Source: JBMNKL01 sp050952225 (GTDB lineage: Bacteria > Bacillota > Clostridia > Acetivibrionales > DTU013). From it: a stretch of DNA of 64,000 bases. Positions 1 through 9,741 of this stretch are shown in pieces (position 1 is the stretch's first letter; each line of letters begins with the position of its first letter). A program made the position numbers and the translations under genes. The notes under the pieces were generated by a model. That model saw only the letters and a program-made list of their open reading frames with translations. It did not search any database and was not told the DNA's origin. The stretch lies in the NCBI GenBank assembly GCA_050952225.1, contig JBMNKL010000001.1, positions 744,001-808,000 on the forward strand, written 5' to 3'.

Positions 1-576
1 CAGGACCTTGTTATTGTTGACGGAATCGCAGGCGACCTGAATTTCGAGGAGGGTGGAAACCCGGTCAGGATGAACCGGGTTATTGTCGGGAAAGATCCGG
101 TATTGACAGATGCCTACGTATCTCAATTAATGGGATTCAGGCTCGAAGAAATACCGTATATTATAATGGCTGAAAAAATCGGGGCGGGAAGCGCGGATAT
201 ATCAAACGCGGAAATCCTTGAACTGAATAAGGACAGCAGTGTAAATAAGCCGCTGTCTTCGAGAAAGGCAATGCGGCTGGCGGAGTATATCTGCGAGGAC
301 AGTGCGTGTTCCGCGTGTTACGGGAGCCTGGTCCACGCTCTCGACAGGCTTGACGGAAAAGGGGCGCTTTCAAGGCTGGATTTGAAGCTTTACATAGGAC
401 AAGGCTATAAAAATAAAGGCCGAGGCTTTGAGGATACGGGAAACGGGCATGGGAGCGAACAACGCGCCGCGATAGGAATAGGGTCATGCACAGCGGGGTT
501 TGACAAGCATGTCGCCGGGTGCCCTCCCAACGCCAGGGATATTGTTGAATACCTGGAAAGTTACTTAAAACAATGA
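1..576 (+). CDS. DUF362 domain protein, C-terminal part (5' end outside window)
   Basis: The frame is open from the first base, so this is the last 191 codons of a longer gene. The opening residues VIVDGIAGD and the segment VGKDPVLTDAYVSQLMGF are typical of the C-terminal half of DUF362 proteins, which are often fused to 4Fe-4S domains and whose reaction is not established. Four cysteines cluster in residues about 95-105 (C-ED-SAC-SAC) and two more lie near the end (GSCTAG, AGCPPN), so metal or cluster binding is possible. copA follows 61 bp downstream with its own ribosome site. The family call is fairly firm; no function is claimed. Confidence 0.75.
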   Translation, partial: QDLVIVDGIAGDLNFEEGGNPVRMNRVIVGKDPVLTDAYVSQLMGFRLEEIPYIIMAEKIGAGSADISNAEILELNKDSSVNKPLSSRKAMRLAEYICEDSACSACYGSLVHALDRLDGKGALSRLDLKLYIGQGYKNKGRGFEDTGNGHGSEQRAAIGIGSCTAGFDKHVAGCPPNARDIVEYLESYLKQ

Positions 577-637
577 TTGCGTAATTTTGACCGGCATCAG
601 GCAAAGGGCAGGACACGGGTGTTTATGAGGTGATCAT

Positions 638-2911
638 ATGAAAAAGAAGGATACATTTAAAATATCGGGTATGAGCTGTGCAGCATGCGTAGCAAGGGTC
701 GAAAAAAAACTGGATAGCCTGGAGGGAGTCGAAAGCGCAGCCGTGAACCTTGCAACTGGAAAAGCAACGGTTCTGTATGACCCGGAGAGAATCAAGGCGT
801 CTGATATGATACAAACCATACAGGCTTTGGGTTACGGTGCCGAATTATCCCGGGAAGCGTCAACAGGCGGCGAAGATGAATCCAGGGAAAAGGAGATCAA
901 AAATCTCAGGATGGCATTTATAGTTTCAGCCGTATTGGCATCCCCACTCCTTCTTGCCATGATCATGTCTGTTGCCATGCCGGGAAAACCGTTGACGGTA
1001 TTTCTTCACAACCCGTATTTCCAGCTGGTGGCGGCTACGCCGGTTCAATTCATTATCGGTGCGCGGTTTTACAAGAACGCGTTTTACGCTTTACGGGCCG
1101 GGAGCGCCAACATGGACGTGTTGATTTCAATGGGAACGACGGCTTCATTTTTCTACAGTTTATACAACGTCTTCTTCCAGAACGTCGGGGAAGGCATGAT
1201 GAAAGACCTGTACTTTGAGGCATCGGCAGTGATTATTACGCTGGTTCTGCTGGGCAAGTACCTGGAGGCGGTTGCCAAGGGAAAAACTTCCGAGGCGGTA
1301 AAGAAACTGATGGGTTTGCAGGCAAAGACGGCCAGGGTGATACGCGACGGCGAGGAAACAGATATCCCGGTGGAGGAAGTTAAAACAGGGGATATTGTTG
1401 TTGTCAGGCCCGGCGAAAAAGTCCCTGTGGACGGGAAAATTATCGAAGGGAATTCTTCCATTGACGAATCCATGCTTACCGGTGAGAGCATCCCGGTTGA
1501 GAAAAAAACCGGCGATTTAGTATATGGCGCTACGATAAACAGGTTTGGGACTTTTAAGTTCGAGGCTGCGAAAGTGGGCAAGGATACGGTTCTTTCGCAG
1601 ATTATTAAAATGGTTGAAGATGCCCAGGGATCAAAAGCACCGATACAAAGGGTCGCAGATAAGGTTGCGGGTGTGTTTGTGCCGGTTGTCACCGGAATCG
1701 CAATCTTGACTTTTGTTGCATGGCTGGCTTTTGACGGTGACCCGGCCATGGCTGTCACAAGCGCTGTTTCAGTACTTGTTATCGCATGCCCCTGTGCGCT
1801 GGGGCTTGCAACACCTACGGCAATTATGGTGGGTACCGGGAAAGGAGCTGAAAACGGCATCCTTATCAAAGGCGGGGAATACCTTGAGACAGCCTGCAAG
1901 CTGGATGTCGTGGTATTGGACAAGACAGGGACCATCACCAAGGGCCGGCCGGAGGTTACCGACATTGTCCCGCTTGGACAGAATAGTAAGGAAGATTTGC
2001 TCAGAATAGCGGCGGCAGCCGAGAAAAAATCCGAGCATCCGCTGGGGGTGGCTATTTACGAGGAAGGCAAGAAGCTGCCGGGCATTATTCCCGAACCGGA
2101 TAAGTTTGAGGCTGTACCGGGCAAGGGTATCGTTGCGGAGATAAACGGGGACACCGTCTATATCGGCACAAGGAAGCTGATGAGCGAAAATGGCATTGAT
2201 GCCGGGACGGCAGAGCCTGTTATCACAGGACTTGAAGCTGAAGGGAAAACTGCCATGCTTATGGCCGTCAACGGTTCCTTGCAGGCGGTTTTAGCGATTG
2301 CCGACACTGTAAAGGAAAACTCAAGAGAAGCTGTTGACGATTTAAAGGAAATGGGCATGGAGGTTTACATGATCACTGGCGACAACCGGAGGACTGCTGA
2401 AGCTATTGCCAGGCAAGCAGGTATTGACGGTGTTTTTGCCGAGGTGCTGCCTGAAAACAAGGCGGAAGAAGTTGAGAGGCTGAAAGCGGAGGGGAAAGCG
2501 GTAGCTATGGTTGGCGACGGCATCAATGATGCGCCTGCGCTTACGGCGGCGGATATAGGCATTGCCATGGGGACTGGAACAGATATTGCAATTGAGGCTG
2601 CGGAAATCACGCTGATGCGTGGCGATTTGCGGGCCATACCGGCGGCAATCCGTCTTTCACGTAAAACCATGAAAAAAATAAAGCAAAACCTGTTCTGGGC
2701 GTTTTTCTACAACACTGTAGCCATACCCATTGCGGCGCTGGGGTTATTGAACCCGATGATAGCCGGCGGCGCGATGGCGCTGAGTTCCGTGTCGGTCGTG
2801 ACAAATTCATTAAGCCTTAAGCGGTTTGACCCGAAAAAAAGGCCTGAGCCAGGCTGGCTAAGGGCGTGCTTGCTGAGATTGATGCTGTCGCAAAAAAGTA
2901 AAAACCGGTAA
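638..2911 (+). CDS. copA: Copper-translocating P1B-type ATPase
   Basis: This membrane ATPase exports Cu(I) from the cytoplasm. One heavy-metal-associated domain lies at residues about 5-70 with the copper site GMSCAAC. The transmembrane core carries the CPC motif (C384-P-C386), as expected for Cu(I)/Ag(I) pumps. The phosphorylation site DKTGT has D428, followed by the ATP-binding HP motif (SEHPLG), TGDN and the hinge GDGINDAPAL. At 757 residues it is a normal single-HMA CopA. The ATG follows GAGGTGATC. rqcH starts 12 bp downstream, so the two may share a transcript. No copZ or csoR is adjacent, and no copper operator was recognised. Confidence 0.95.
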   Translation: MKKKDTFKISGMSCAACVARVEKKLDSLEGVESAAVNLATGKATVLYDPERIKASDMIQTIQALGYGAELSREASTGGEDESREKEIKNLRMAFIVSAVLASPLLLAMIMSVAMPGKPLTVFLHNPYFQLVAATPVQFIIGARFYKNAFYALRAGSANMDVLISMGTTASFFYSLYNVFFQNVGEGMMKDLYFEASAVIITLVLLGKYLEAVAKGKTSEAVKKLMGLQAKTARVIRDGEETDIPVEEVKTGDIVVVRPGEKVPVDGKIIEGNSSIDESMLTGESIPVEKKTGDLVYGATINRFGTFKFEAAKVGKDTVLSQIIKMVEDAQGSKAPIQRVADKVAGVFVPVVTGIAILTFVAWLAFDGDPAMAVTSAVSVLVIACPCALGLATPTAIMVGTGKGAENGILIKGGEYLETACKLDVVVLDKTGTITKGRPEVTDIVPLGQNSKEDLLRIAAAAEKKSEHPLGVAIYEEGKKLPGIIPEPDKFEAVPGKGIVAEINGDTVYIGTRKLMSENGIDAGTAEPVITGLEAEGKTAMLMAVNGSLQAVLAIADTVKENSREAVDDLKEMGMEVYMITGDNRRTAEAIARQAGIDGVFAEVLPENKAEEVERLKAEGKAVAMVGDGINDAPALTAADIGIAMGTGTDIAIEAAEITLMRGDLRAIPAAIRLSRKTMKKIKQNLFWAFFYNTVAIPIAALGLLNPMIAGGAMALSSVSVVTNSLSLKRFDPKKRPEPGWLRACLLRLMLSQKSKNR

Positions 2912-2923
2912 GAGGTGTTATGT

Positions 2924-4690
2924 TTGCCATTTGACGGTGTAGTAGCAAAATGCGTGGTAGAGGAATTAACGGAAAAGCTTGCCGGCGGGCGCGTGGAAAA
3001 AATATACCAGCCCGAAGCGGATGAGATCCTGCTGTCCGTCAGGGCACGCAACCAAAACTTTAAGCTTGTGATAAGCGCCAGTTCGAATTATCCCAGGGTT
3101 CACCTGACAAATACCGTAAAGGAGAATCCGGCCGTCCCTCCTGTTTTTTGCATGCTTCTGAGAAAGCATTTATCCGGGGGGAGAATCCTGTCGTTTGAAT
3201 TTAACGATTACGAGAGGATTATTGGCATATTAATAGAAACCGTAAATGAACTTGGTGATATTTCGGCAAAAAAACTCGTTGTTGAGATTATGGGAAGGCA
3301 CAGCAATATCATCCTTCTGAACAATGAGAATAAAATACTGGACGCGATAAAACACGTAGATTCCAGTATAAGCAGCGTGCGTGAGGTTCTGCCCGCAAGG
3401 CCTTATATATTGCCGCCCTCACAGGATAAGACATCGCCCTCGGAGCTTGATACCGGGCTGCTAATAAAAAACATGGAGTTTTCAAATAAAGCAGTCGAAA
3501 AATTCCTGCTTGAGAATATAAAAGGATTCAGCCCGCTTTTGTGCCGTGAAATCTGCCATAGGGCGGGAATAGATTCAAGGACGGGTGCATCGGCTATTGA
3601 CGCGGACACCCGCAAAATGCTGAAAAAAGTGCTTGACGGGGCGGCTGACGATATCAGAAACGGCAGGTACAGCCCCTGCGTATTATTCGAGGATGAGCGG
3701 CATCAAGCACCCCTGGACTTTCATTGTCTTGATATAACGCAGTTCAGGCATAAAATTTTTACCGGCTCCATAAGCGAAACGATGGACGTTTTCTATGCAT
3801 CGTGTGACAATGCCGAAAGGCTCAAGCAAAAGAAGGCGGATATTTACAAAGTGCTGAGAAACTACATTGAACGCGTGGAGAAAAAAATTGCAATACAACA
3901 GGATACCTTACGTGACGTCGCGGACAGGGAAAAGCTCAGGTTATACGGGGAGCTGATTACGGCCAATATACATGCGATACCGCGCAATGCAGGCAGCGTA
4001 TCCCTGCTCAATTACTATTCCGATACGCAGGACGAATATGTTGACATACCCCTGGACCCCAACCTGCCGCCACAGGGAAATGCCCAGCACTATTTTAAAA
4101 AATACGCCAGGGCAAAAAGCACGTACGCGAATACCACGCGCCAACTGGAAGAATCAGTCCGGGAACGGGAATACCTTGAAAGCGCGCTTCAAATGCTGGA
4201 TAATTGCACAACACCGGAAGAAATTGACGAAATCAGGCATGAATTGATAGAGCAGGGCTACATGAAACCGAAAAGGAAGAGAGGGACAAAAAAACGCGAG
4301 CCTTTGACTAAACCGCTGCGATTCAAGTCGTCAGACGGATTTTACATATATGTCGGTAAAAATAACAAGCAAAATGATTACCTCACGTTTAAACTGGCCC
4401 AAACGGGTGATATATGGCTGCATACCAAAAACATGCCCGGTTCGCACGTCATAATTAAAAAATCGGGCAGGGAAATTCCCGACAGGACGCTGGAAGAGGC
4501 GGCAATTCTGGCTGCGTGGCACAGCAGGGCAAAAATGTCCGCAAATGTTCAAGTGGATTACACGGATGCGAAAAATGTTGCCAAGCCTCCGGGAGCAAAG
4601 CCTGGCATGGTAATTTATACAAATTACAAAACCGCGGTGGTGACTCCCGACAAAGAACGAGTGGAAAAGATGGCGCAATATATGCTATAA
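2924..4690 (+). CDS. rqcH: Rqc2/RqcH ribosome quality-control factor (NFACT family)
   Basis: RqcH binds 60S-like stalled 50S subunits and recruits tRNA-Ala to add C-terminal alanine tails that mark nascent chains for degradation. Older annotations call the family fibronectin-binding protein A. The protein starts with the NFACT-N signature PFDGVVAKCVVEEL, has a central coiled coil (residues about 270-430) and a C-terminal NFACT-R domain with the block GDIWLHTKNMPGSHVII. A TTG at 2924 gives the canonical MPFDG start and sits 6 nt after AGAGGTG; a GTG at 2915 in the same frame lies inside that ribosome site and is less likely. Full length, about 588 residues. Confidence 0.92.
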   Translation: MPFDGVVAKCVVEELTEKLAGGRVEKIYQPEADEILLSVRARNQNFKLVISASSNYPRVHLTNTVKENPAVPPVFCMLLRKHLSGGRILSFEFNDYERIIGILIETVNELGDISAKKLVVEIMGRHSNIILLNNENKILDAIKHVDSSISSVREVLPARPYILPPSQDKTSPSELDTGLLIKNMEFSNKAVEKFLLENIKGFSPLLCREICHRAGIDSRTGASAIDADTRKMLKKVLDGAADDIRNGRYSPCVLFEDERHQAPLDFHCLDITQFRHKIFTGSISETMDVFYASCDNAERLKQKKADIYKVLRNYIERVEKKIAIQQDTLRDVADREKLRLYGELITANIHAIPRNAGSVSLLNYYSDTQDEYVDIPLDPNLPPQGNAQHYFKKYARAKSTYANTTRQLEESVREREYLESALQMLDNCTTPEEIDEIRHELIEQGYMKPKRKRGTKKREPLTKPLRFKSSDGFYIYVGKNNKQNDYLTFKLAQTGDIWLHTKNMPGSHVIIKKSGREIPDRTLEEAAILAAWHSRAKMSANVQVDYTDAKNVAKPPGAKPGMVIYTNYKTAVVTPDKERVEKMAQYML

Positions 4691-4807
4691 TATAGCCTAA
4701 ATGTAAAATCCAAGCAATCAACTTGCATGCTTGTCCTGTAGCATCCGGCAAAAAATAGGCCGGTGCGGGCAATCGGTTTGCAACCCGTAGGGAGAAGCAG
4801 GCATCAT

Positions 4808-5095
4808 ATGATTAAAATCAAGGTCCCGCCGGAATCCGGCGGTGCAGTATTCAGGGACACCTGGAAGAAATGCGTGGGAACGGGCAGGCCCAGGTTTCCT
4901 GATAAAGGAATGGCCGAAACGCTGCGTCAGGCAGCCAGACCGTTGCCGGTTACGGGGAAGCCGGACGCTTCAGGCGGGGAAATAGATATGAAGATAACCT
5001 TATCAGGAAATGAAGTCACCCTGATAGAACTATTTGCGGCAAATGATGAAACACATACCTGTATCGGGCTGGATGACAGCCATATCGGGTACTGA
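4808..5095 (+). pseudogene. Remnant of a GH39 beta-xylosidase with its catalytic core deleted
   Basis: A 95-codon open frame joins the two ends of a GH39 xylosidase. The first 20-25 residues (IKIKVPPESGG, then WKKCVGTGRP) resemble the GH39 N-terminus. The last 40 (TLSGNEVTLIELF, then GLDDSHIGY) match the extreme C-terminus, which in intact enzymes ends in a similar IGLDDSxIPGY. About 400 residues with the (beta/alpha)8 barrel and both catalytic glutamates are missing. An ATG with GGGAGAAG upstream remains, so a short peptide may still be made. It lies between rqcH and the malic enzyme gene. Family assignment is by recognition of both ends; the deletion is inferred. Confidence 0.72.
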
Positions 5096-5224
5096 AAGCA
5101 GCCGCAAAAAGGCCTTGATATAAGCCTTAAACTTTGCTATTCTTTTTATATTGATTCTTTGAAGATTGAAATGTTACCGTATTGCAGCATGCAATGCAGA
5201 CAAGATTAAAAAGGAGTGGTAGTA

Positions 5225-6397
5225 ATGGACTTTAGAAAAGAATCTTTAAGGCTGCATGGTGAGTGGAAAGGAAAAATCGAAGTAATAAGCAAGGTACAAG
5301 TTACGAACAAGCAGGAATTGTCGCTGGCGTATACTCCGGGAGTGGCGGAACCGTGTCTTGCCATACAAAAGGATGTCAACCTTTCATACAGCCTGACAAG
5401 GAGATGGAATCTTGTGGCGGTTGTAACCGACGGCTCGGCAGTGCTGGGACTGGGTGACATCGGGCCCGAGGCAGGAATGCCCGTAATGGAAGGTAAATGC
5501 GTCCTGTTCAAGGCATTTGCGGATGTCGATGCGTTCCCGCTGTGCATACGCTCAAAAGATACCGATGAAATTGTAAATACGATTAAACTTATTGCAGGCA
5601 GTTTTGGGGGAATAAACCTGGAGGACATTTCCGCGCCAAGGTGTTTTGAAATAGAAAGGCGCCTGAAAGAAGAGTGCGATGTACCGATTTTTCATGACGA
5701 CCAGCATGGCACCGCGGTTGTCACGCTCGCAGCAATGCTTAACGCATTGAGGCTGACAAAGAAAAAGATTGACGAGATAGAAGTAGTCGTAAACGGTTCG
5801 GGTGCTGCAGGGATCGCAGTCACAAGGCTGCTTATGGCTATGGGACTTAAAAAAGTAATACTTTGCGATACCAGGGGTGCCATCTATGAAGGAAGGGACA
5901 ACCTGAATGATGAAAAAACCAGGATAGCCCAAATATCCAACCTGGAACGCAAAAAAGGAACGCTGGAAGATGTTATAGTTGGCTCAGACGTGTTTATTGG
6001 CCTTTCCGCAGCCGGTGTGCTGACAAAGGAAATGGTGAAATCCATGGCAAAAGATCCTATCATATTTGCTATGGCAAACCCGGTTCCTGAAATCATGCCG
6101 GAGGAAGCGAAAGAAGCCGGAGCCAGTGTTGTGGGAACGGGACGTTCGGATTTCCCGAACCAGATAAATAATGTCCTTGCTTTCCCCGGCATATTCAGGG
6201 GAGCGTTGGATGTAAGAGCGAGCGATATAAACGACGAAATGAAGATAGCCGCGGCTGAAGCGATCGCAAACCTTATTTCCGACGAGGAACTGAATGAGGA
6301 TTATGTCATTCCCGCACCATTTGACCCAAGGGTTGCAGGAAGCGTTGCTGAGGCAGTGGCCGAAGCTGCGAGGAAAACGGGCGTCAGCAGGATATAA
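5225..6397 (+). CDS. NAD(P)-dependent malic enzyme (malate to pyruvate, decarboxylating)
   Basis: This is a cytoplasmic oxidative decarboxylase converting malate to pyruvate and CO2. The malic-enzyme N-domain has SLAYTPGVAEPC and VTDGSAVLGLGDIGPEAG. The metal site follows with FHDDQHGTA, and the Rossmann segment is VVNGSGAAGIAVTRLL. At 390 residues it is the short bacterial type without a phosphotransacetylase domain. The ATG at 5225 is placed 9 nt after AAGGAG; a GTG nine bases earlier overlaps that site and is not preferred. Cofactor preference cannot be decided by eye. alr follows after 36 bp, probably on the same transcript. Confidence 0.93.
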   Translation: MDFRKESLRLHGEWKGKIEVISKVQVTNKQELSLAYTPGVAEPCLAIQKDVNLSYSLTRRWNLVAVVTDGSAVLGLGDIGPEAGMPVMEGKCVLFKAFADVDAFPLCIRSKDTDEIVNTIKLIAGSFGGINLEDISAPRCFEIERRLKEECDVPIFHDDQHGTAVVTLAAMLNALRLTKKKIDEIEVVVNGSGAAGIAVTRLLMAMGLKKVILCDTRGAIYEGRDNLNDEKTRIAQISNLERKKGTLEDVIVGSDVFIGLSAAGVLTKEMVKSMAKDPIIFAMANPVPEIMPEEAKEAGASVVGTGRSDFPNQINNVLAFPGIFRGALDVRASDINDEMKIAAAEAIANLISDEELNEDYVIPAPFDPRVAGSVAEAVAEAARKTGVSRI

Positions 6398-6433
6398 AGA
6401 ATATAAATAACATGTCCGGAAAGTGATAAAGAA

Positions 6434-7576
6434 ATGATTAATTTTGACAGGGTGGTCGCGGAAGTTGACCTTGACGCAATTATGCACAATTACCGTCAAA
6501 TCAAAAAACGGGTGGGGTCCGGAAGTGAGATTATACCTGTAGTTAAGGCGGATGCGTACGGACACGGAGCAGTCGAAGTTTCGCTCGCGCTGATGGAGTG
6601 TTCCGCACCGGGATTTGCAGTAGCAATTGTTGAAGAAGCGGTACAGCTCAGACAAGCCGGCATAAATATTCCTATACTTGTTTTGGGCCACACTCCTGAA
6701 AAATGCCTGGAAGATATCGTAAAATACGATATAACCCAAACGGTGTTCACTTACGAGATGGCGGCCAACCTGTCAAAATGGGCGGTATCCTGCGGCAGAA
6801 AAGCCAGGATACATATAAAGCTCGATACTGGTATGGGCAGAATCGGTTTTTTCCCGGACAGGGAAGCCGCGGAATGCATCCGGGCAATCAACGGGCTCCC
6901 GAATATTGAAATAGCGGCGATGTATACCCATTTTCCCTCGGCAGACGAAAAAGATAAGAGCTTCACGCTCAATCAAATAAAGAAACTTGCAGACTTCAGG
7001 AAAGCGCTGGAAGGGGAAAACATCCATATTCCCAGGATTCATGCCGCGAACAGCGCATGCATACTGGACATTGAAGAAGGATTCCTGGATTTTGTAAGGC
7101 CGGGACTACTGTTATATGGCTTGTACCCCGCGAATGAAGGCGCAAAAAGCAAGCTTCCGCTTAAGCCTGCCATGTCCTTGAAATCCCGTATAGTTTTCAT
7201 CAAGGAAATGGAGGCCGGGATGCCGATAAGCTACGGAAGAAGGTTTTATACAAGCAGGAAAAGCAGGATTGCCACTGTACCGGTCGGTTACGCCGACGGT
7301 TATTCGAGGTCACTTTCGCCCGGAGGGCGCGTAATAGTGGGAGAGAGTTATGCACCCATAGTCGGGACTATCTGCATGGACCAGTTCATGGTGGACATAA
7401 CGGATATCCCGGGAGTCAAAACCGGCGATGAAGTCATATTGATGGGCAGAAAAGGAAGCCTCGGGATAACCGCGGAGGATTTGGCGCAAATACGCGGTAC
7501 CATAAACTACGAAGTGGTATGCGGCATCGGCAAAAGGGTGCCAAGGGTTTATATCAGGAACGGGCAGCCCATATAA
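6434..7576 (+). CDS. alr: Alanine racemase
   Basis: This PLP enzyme interconverts L- and D-alanine for peptidoglycan. The PLP lysine is K38 in VVKADAYGHG, followed by the barrel motif HIKLDTGMGRIGF and the C-terminal beta domain with PVGYADGYSRS and the conserved ICMDQFMVD. The SYGRRFY segment carries the second catalytic tyrosine. Length 380 is normal. It is preceded closely by the malic enzyme gene and followed by a bidirectional hairpin, so it probably ends that operon. In spore formers a second racemase gene is common, so this need not be the only one. Confidence 0.95.
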   Translation: MINFDRVVAEVDLDAIMHNYRQIKKRVGSGSEIIPVVKADAYGHGAVEVSLALMECSAPGFAVAIVEEAVQLRQAGINIPILVLGHTPEKCLEDIVKYDITQTVFTYEMAANLSKWAVSCGRKARIHIKLDTGMGRIGFFPDREAAECIRAINGLPNIEIAAMYTHFPSADEKDKSFTLNQIKKLADFRKALEGENIHIPRIHAANSACILDIEEGFLDFVRPGLLLYGLYPANEGAKSKLPLKPAMSLKSRIVFIKEMEAGMPISYGRRFYTSRKSRIATVPVGYADGYSRSLSPGGRVIVGESYAPIVGTICMDQFMVDITDIPGVKTGDEVILMGRKGSLGITAEDLAQIRGTINYEVVCGIGKRVPRVYIRNGQPI

Positions 7577-7600
7577 TACAGCCCATAATATAAAGGGAAA

Positions 7601-7642
7601 AAGGGACTCCCTCATGGAAAGCTTCCATTTGGGCAGTCCCTT
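7601..7642. terminator. Bidirectional rho-independent terminator between alr and the SLH protein gene
   Basis: An inverted repeat pairs AAGGGACT with AGTCCCTT, with inner arms CCC..ATGGAA and TTCCAT..GGG around a two-base loop. A TTTTTT tract lies about 10 bases downstream on +. It separates convergent genes. Confidence 0.75.
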
Positions 7643-7686
7643 GATTTGACCGTTTTTTGCTTTGGCCGCTTTAATAAATTATTCTG

Positions 7687-9426
7687 CTATTCATCCAGAT
7701 CTTGTTCTTGTTCGGCAGGAAGCAGGAACAATTTCTTAACAGCGTTGCCTGCAACATATTTTTTACCGTTGTAGACGGCGGTTACGCTGATGTAATATTC
7801 CGTTTTGTCTTCAAGTTTTGAAAAGTCACCGTTTCTGTACCTGACGTCGGTTGATAAAGTAGCGGATGTCGTGTTCTTGTCATATTTTCCGTAATAACCG
7901 TCTTCAGGATAGACAGGCGATTCGTTCTTCTTTGAGATGACAAGCCTGTACTCTGACAGGTAAGGAGAATCTATCTTGTCCCACCTGACGACCAATATGC
8001 CATCTTCATATTCCGCGCTTACTTCAGGCGCGGGGAAAAGTTCTTCGCTGTCCGTGCCCGTATACTTTTGCTTTATTACATTCCCGGTGACATTCCTGTC
8101 CTTGTATACAGCCGTAATGGCAAAATAGTAACTTTCCCCGTTGATGAAATACTTTCCGAAGTCCCCGTCATTGTAGGCGGTTGAGTTGTCTATCACGGCG
8201 TAATTCGTGTCGCGGTCGGTAATCTTGTAGAGGTAGCCGTTTTCAGGATAGCTTGGCGTGGAGTCGTTCCTGGATGCTACAACCCTGTACCCGCGCAGGT
8301 TTTCCGAGTCGATCCTGTTCCACCTGAGTACCAGCTTCCCGTTTTCAACCGATGCGCTTACGACAGGCGCAACATGCTCATCCGGTCTGTCCGGCCCGTA
8401 GTAGGCTTTTCTGACGACATTTCCTGCGATCACCTTGTCGGTGTAGACGGCTGATACGCTGAAATAGTATTTCTCGTCTTTTTCAAGGTAATCGTCGAAA
8501 TCATTTGTTCCATTATACCTGGTGCTGTTGTCCACAATGGCATAAGTCCGGTCCTTATCCGTTATATAATAAAGGAAGCCGTCATCCGGGTACTGCGGTG
8601 CAGAGTCTTTCCTTGATATAACAACCGCGTAACCGAGCAGTTTCGGGGAATCTATCCTGTTCCAGCGGACCACGGTTTTACCGTTTTCATAGGAAACGGA
8701 TACGGTTGGTTTGACATACAGTTTATCGTCGTCATATGTGACTTTTTCTTCGTCGTATGTCACTTTTTCTTCGTGCGATTTAAAAGCGCGGTACAGTAGT
8801 TTTGAAGCCTCGGCCCTTGTCAGTGTGCCTTGCGGCTTAAAAGTATTATTGCCGTACCCTTCCATCAACCCGTGCTTTACGGCAAGCGCAACATGTTTCC
8901 TGAGATTCGGGTTAATCTGACCTGCGTCTGTAAACCTGCGGAGCAAGCTTTCGTCATATGTTTCGCTCTGGTATCCCAGCGCATTTACCAGCGCTACAGC
9001 CATATCTTCCCTAACGGCTGGCCGGGACGGATAATAGTAGTCTCCGCTTGGCGTCCTGAACCCGGTAAGGTAAGGTTTAGCCGATTCAACGTACTGGTAT
9101 TCCCAGCTGTTCTTTTTTACGTCGAGAAATGACGGCGTATCCGGGGTATATTTTTGAAGATTCAGCGTCAAAACCATCATCTTGGCAAACTCCGCCCTGG
9201 TAACGGTGCCATTGGGATTGAACAAATTATTGCCTATACCTTCGATTATTTTTCTCTCCAGCATCCACATGATTTCGTCATATGCCCAATGGCCTTTCGG
9301 CACATCTTTAAAGCCGCGTGAATTTATAGTGCTGTACCAGTTTGCGGCATTTACGGGAAGAGCAAGCGCGCATGTCAGCACTGCGCATATGAAAAGCGCA
9401 ACTATTCTTTTCATCCTTCCTCTCAT
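7687..9426 (-). CDS. Secreted SLH-domain surface protein with three Fn3-like repeats
   Basis: A signal peptide (RMKRIVALFICAVLTCALAL, cleavage near VNA) precedes three SLH motifs at residues about 35-190 (WAYDEIMWMLERKIIEGIG, FLDVKKNSWEYQYVE, KHGLMEGYGNNTF). SLH domains bind pyruvylated secondary wall polymer and hold proteins on the cell surface. A short linker contains a tandem duplication of EEKVTYD. Then come three repeats of about 105 residues, each opening VSxSxENGKxVxRWxRIDS and containing YYFxxxAVY, which look like fibronectin-III folds. There is no catalytic domain. The ATG at 9426 follows AAAGGAG; a TTG six codons earlier lies inside the ribosome site. The role is probably structural or adhesive, and this is inference. 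Confidence 0.85.
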   Translation of the reverse strand: MRGRMKRIVALFICAVLTCALALPVNAANWYSTINSRGFKDVPKGHWAYDEIMWMLERKIIEGIGNNLFNPNGTVTRAEFAKMMVLTLNLQKYTPDTPSFLDVKKNSWEYQYVESAKPYLTGFRTPSGDYYYPSRPAVREDMAVALVNALGYQSETYDESLLRRFTDAGQINPNLRKHVALAVKHGLMEGYGNNTFKPQGTLTRAEASKLLYRAFKSHEEKVTYDEEKVTYDDDKLYVKPTVSVSYENGKTVVRWNRIDSPKLLGYAVVISRKDSAPQYPDDGFLYYITDKDRTYAIVDNSTRYNGTNDFDDYLEKDEKYYFSVSAVYTDKVIAGNVVRKAYYGPDRPDEHVAPVVSASVENGKLVLRWNRIDSENLRGYRVVASRNDSTPSYPENGYLYKITDRDTNYAVIDNSTAYNDGDFGKYFINGESYYFAITAVYKDRNVTGNVIKQKYTGTDSEELFPAPEVSAEYEDGILVVRWDKIDSPYLSEYRLVISKKNESPVYPEDGYYGKYDKNTTSATLSTDVRYRNGDFSKLEDKTEYYISVTAVYNGKKYVAGNAVKKLFLLPAEQEQDLDE

Positions 9427-9741
9427 ACCACCTTCTCCTTTCAAAACTAATTATTTTCTATTTAATATGGTATCATACATATTATCCTTATATTGGTTAC
9501 ATTCTTATAAAAAATGGTTAACAAGAGTATTACAATTCAAACACAAGGCAGTTTATACTATATGCTCCCGGATAATTCGTCAGGGTTTTATACAAGGTAT
9601 TTACATATTGCAAACATGTGGCAATGGAGATATAATCGTTTACAGCCGGCTTGCCGTGCTTCTTGTTCTTAAATGGCGGCAATTGTTAAAAAGTGCCGCG
9701 TTGAAGGGCGGAAAATTATTCTATTGGGGAGACATATAGGC
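9427..9741. other. AT-rich divergent intergenic region
   Basis: This 315-bp stretch separates the divergently transcribed SLH protein gene and the ureohydrolase gene and must hold both promoters. Several TATAAT-like hexamers are visible, but no clear -35/-10 pair and no convincing small gene. Confidence 0.5.

Noticed and set aside
1153..1965. Long minus-strand open frame opposite copA (270 codons).
   Set aside because: Shadow of the copA codon pattern; low-complexity Ser/Thr/Ala text and no ribosome site.
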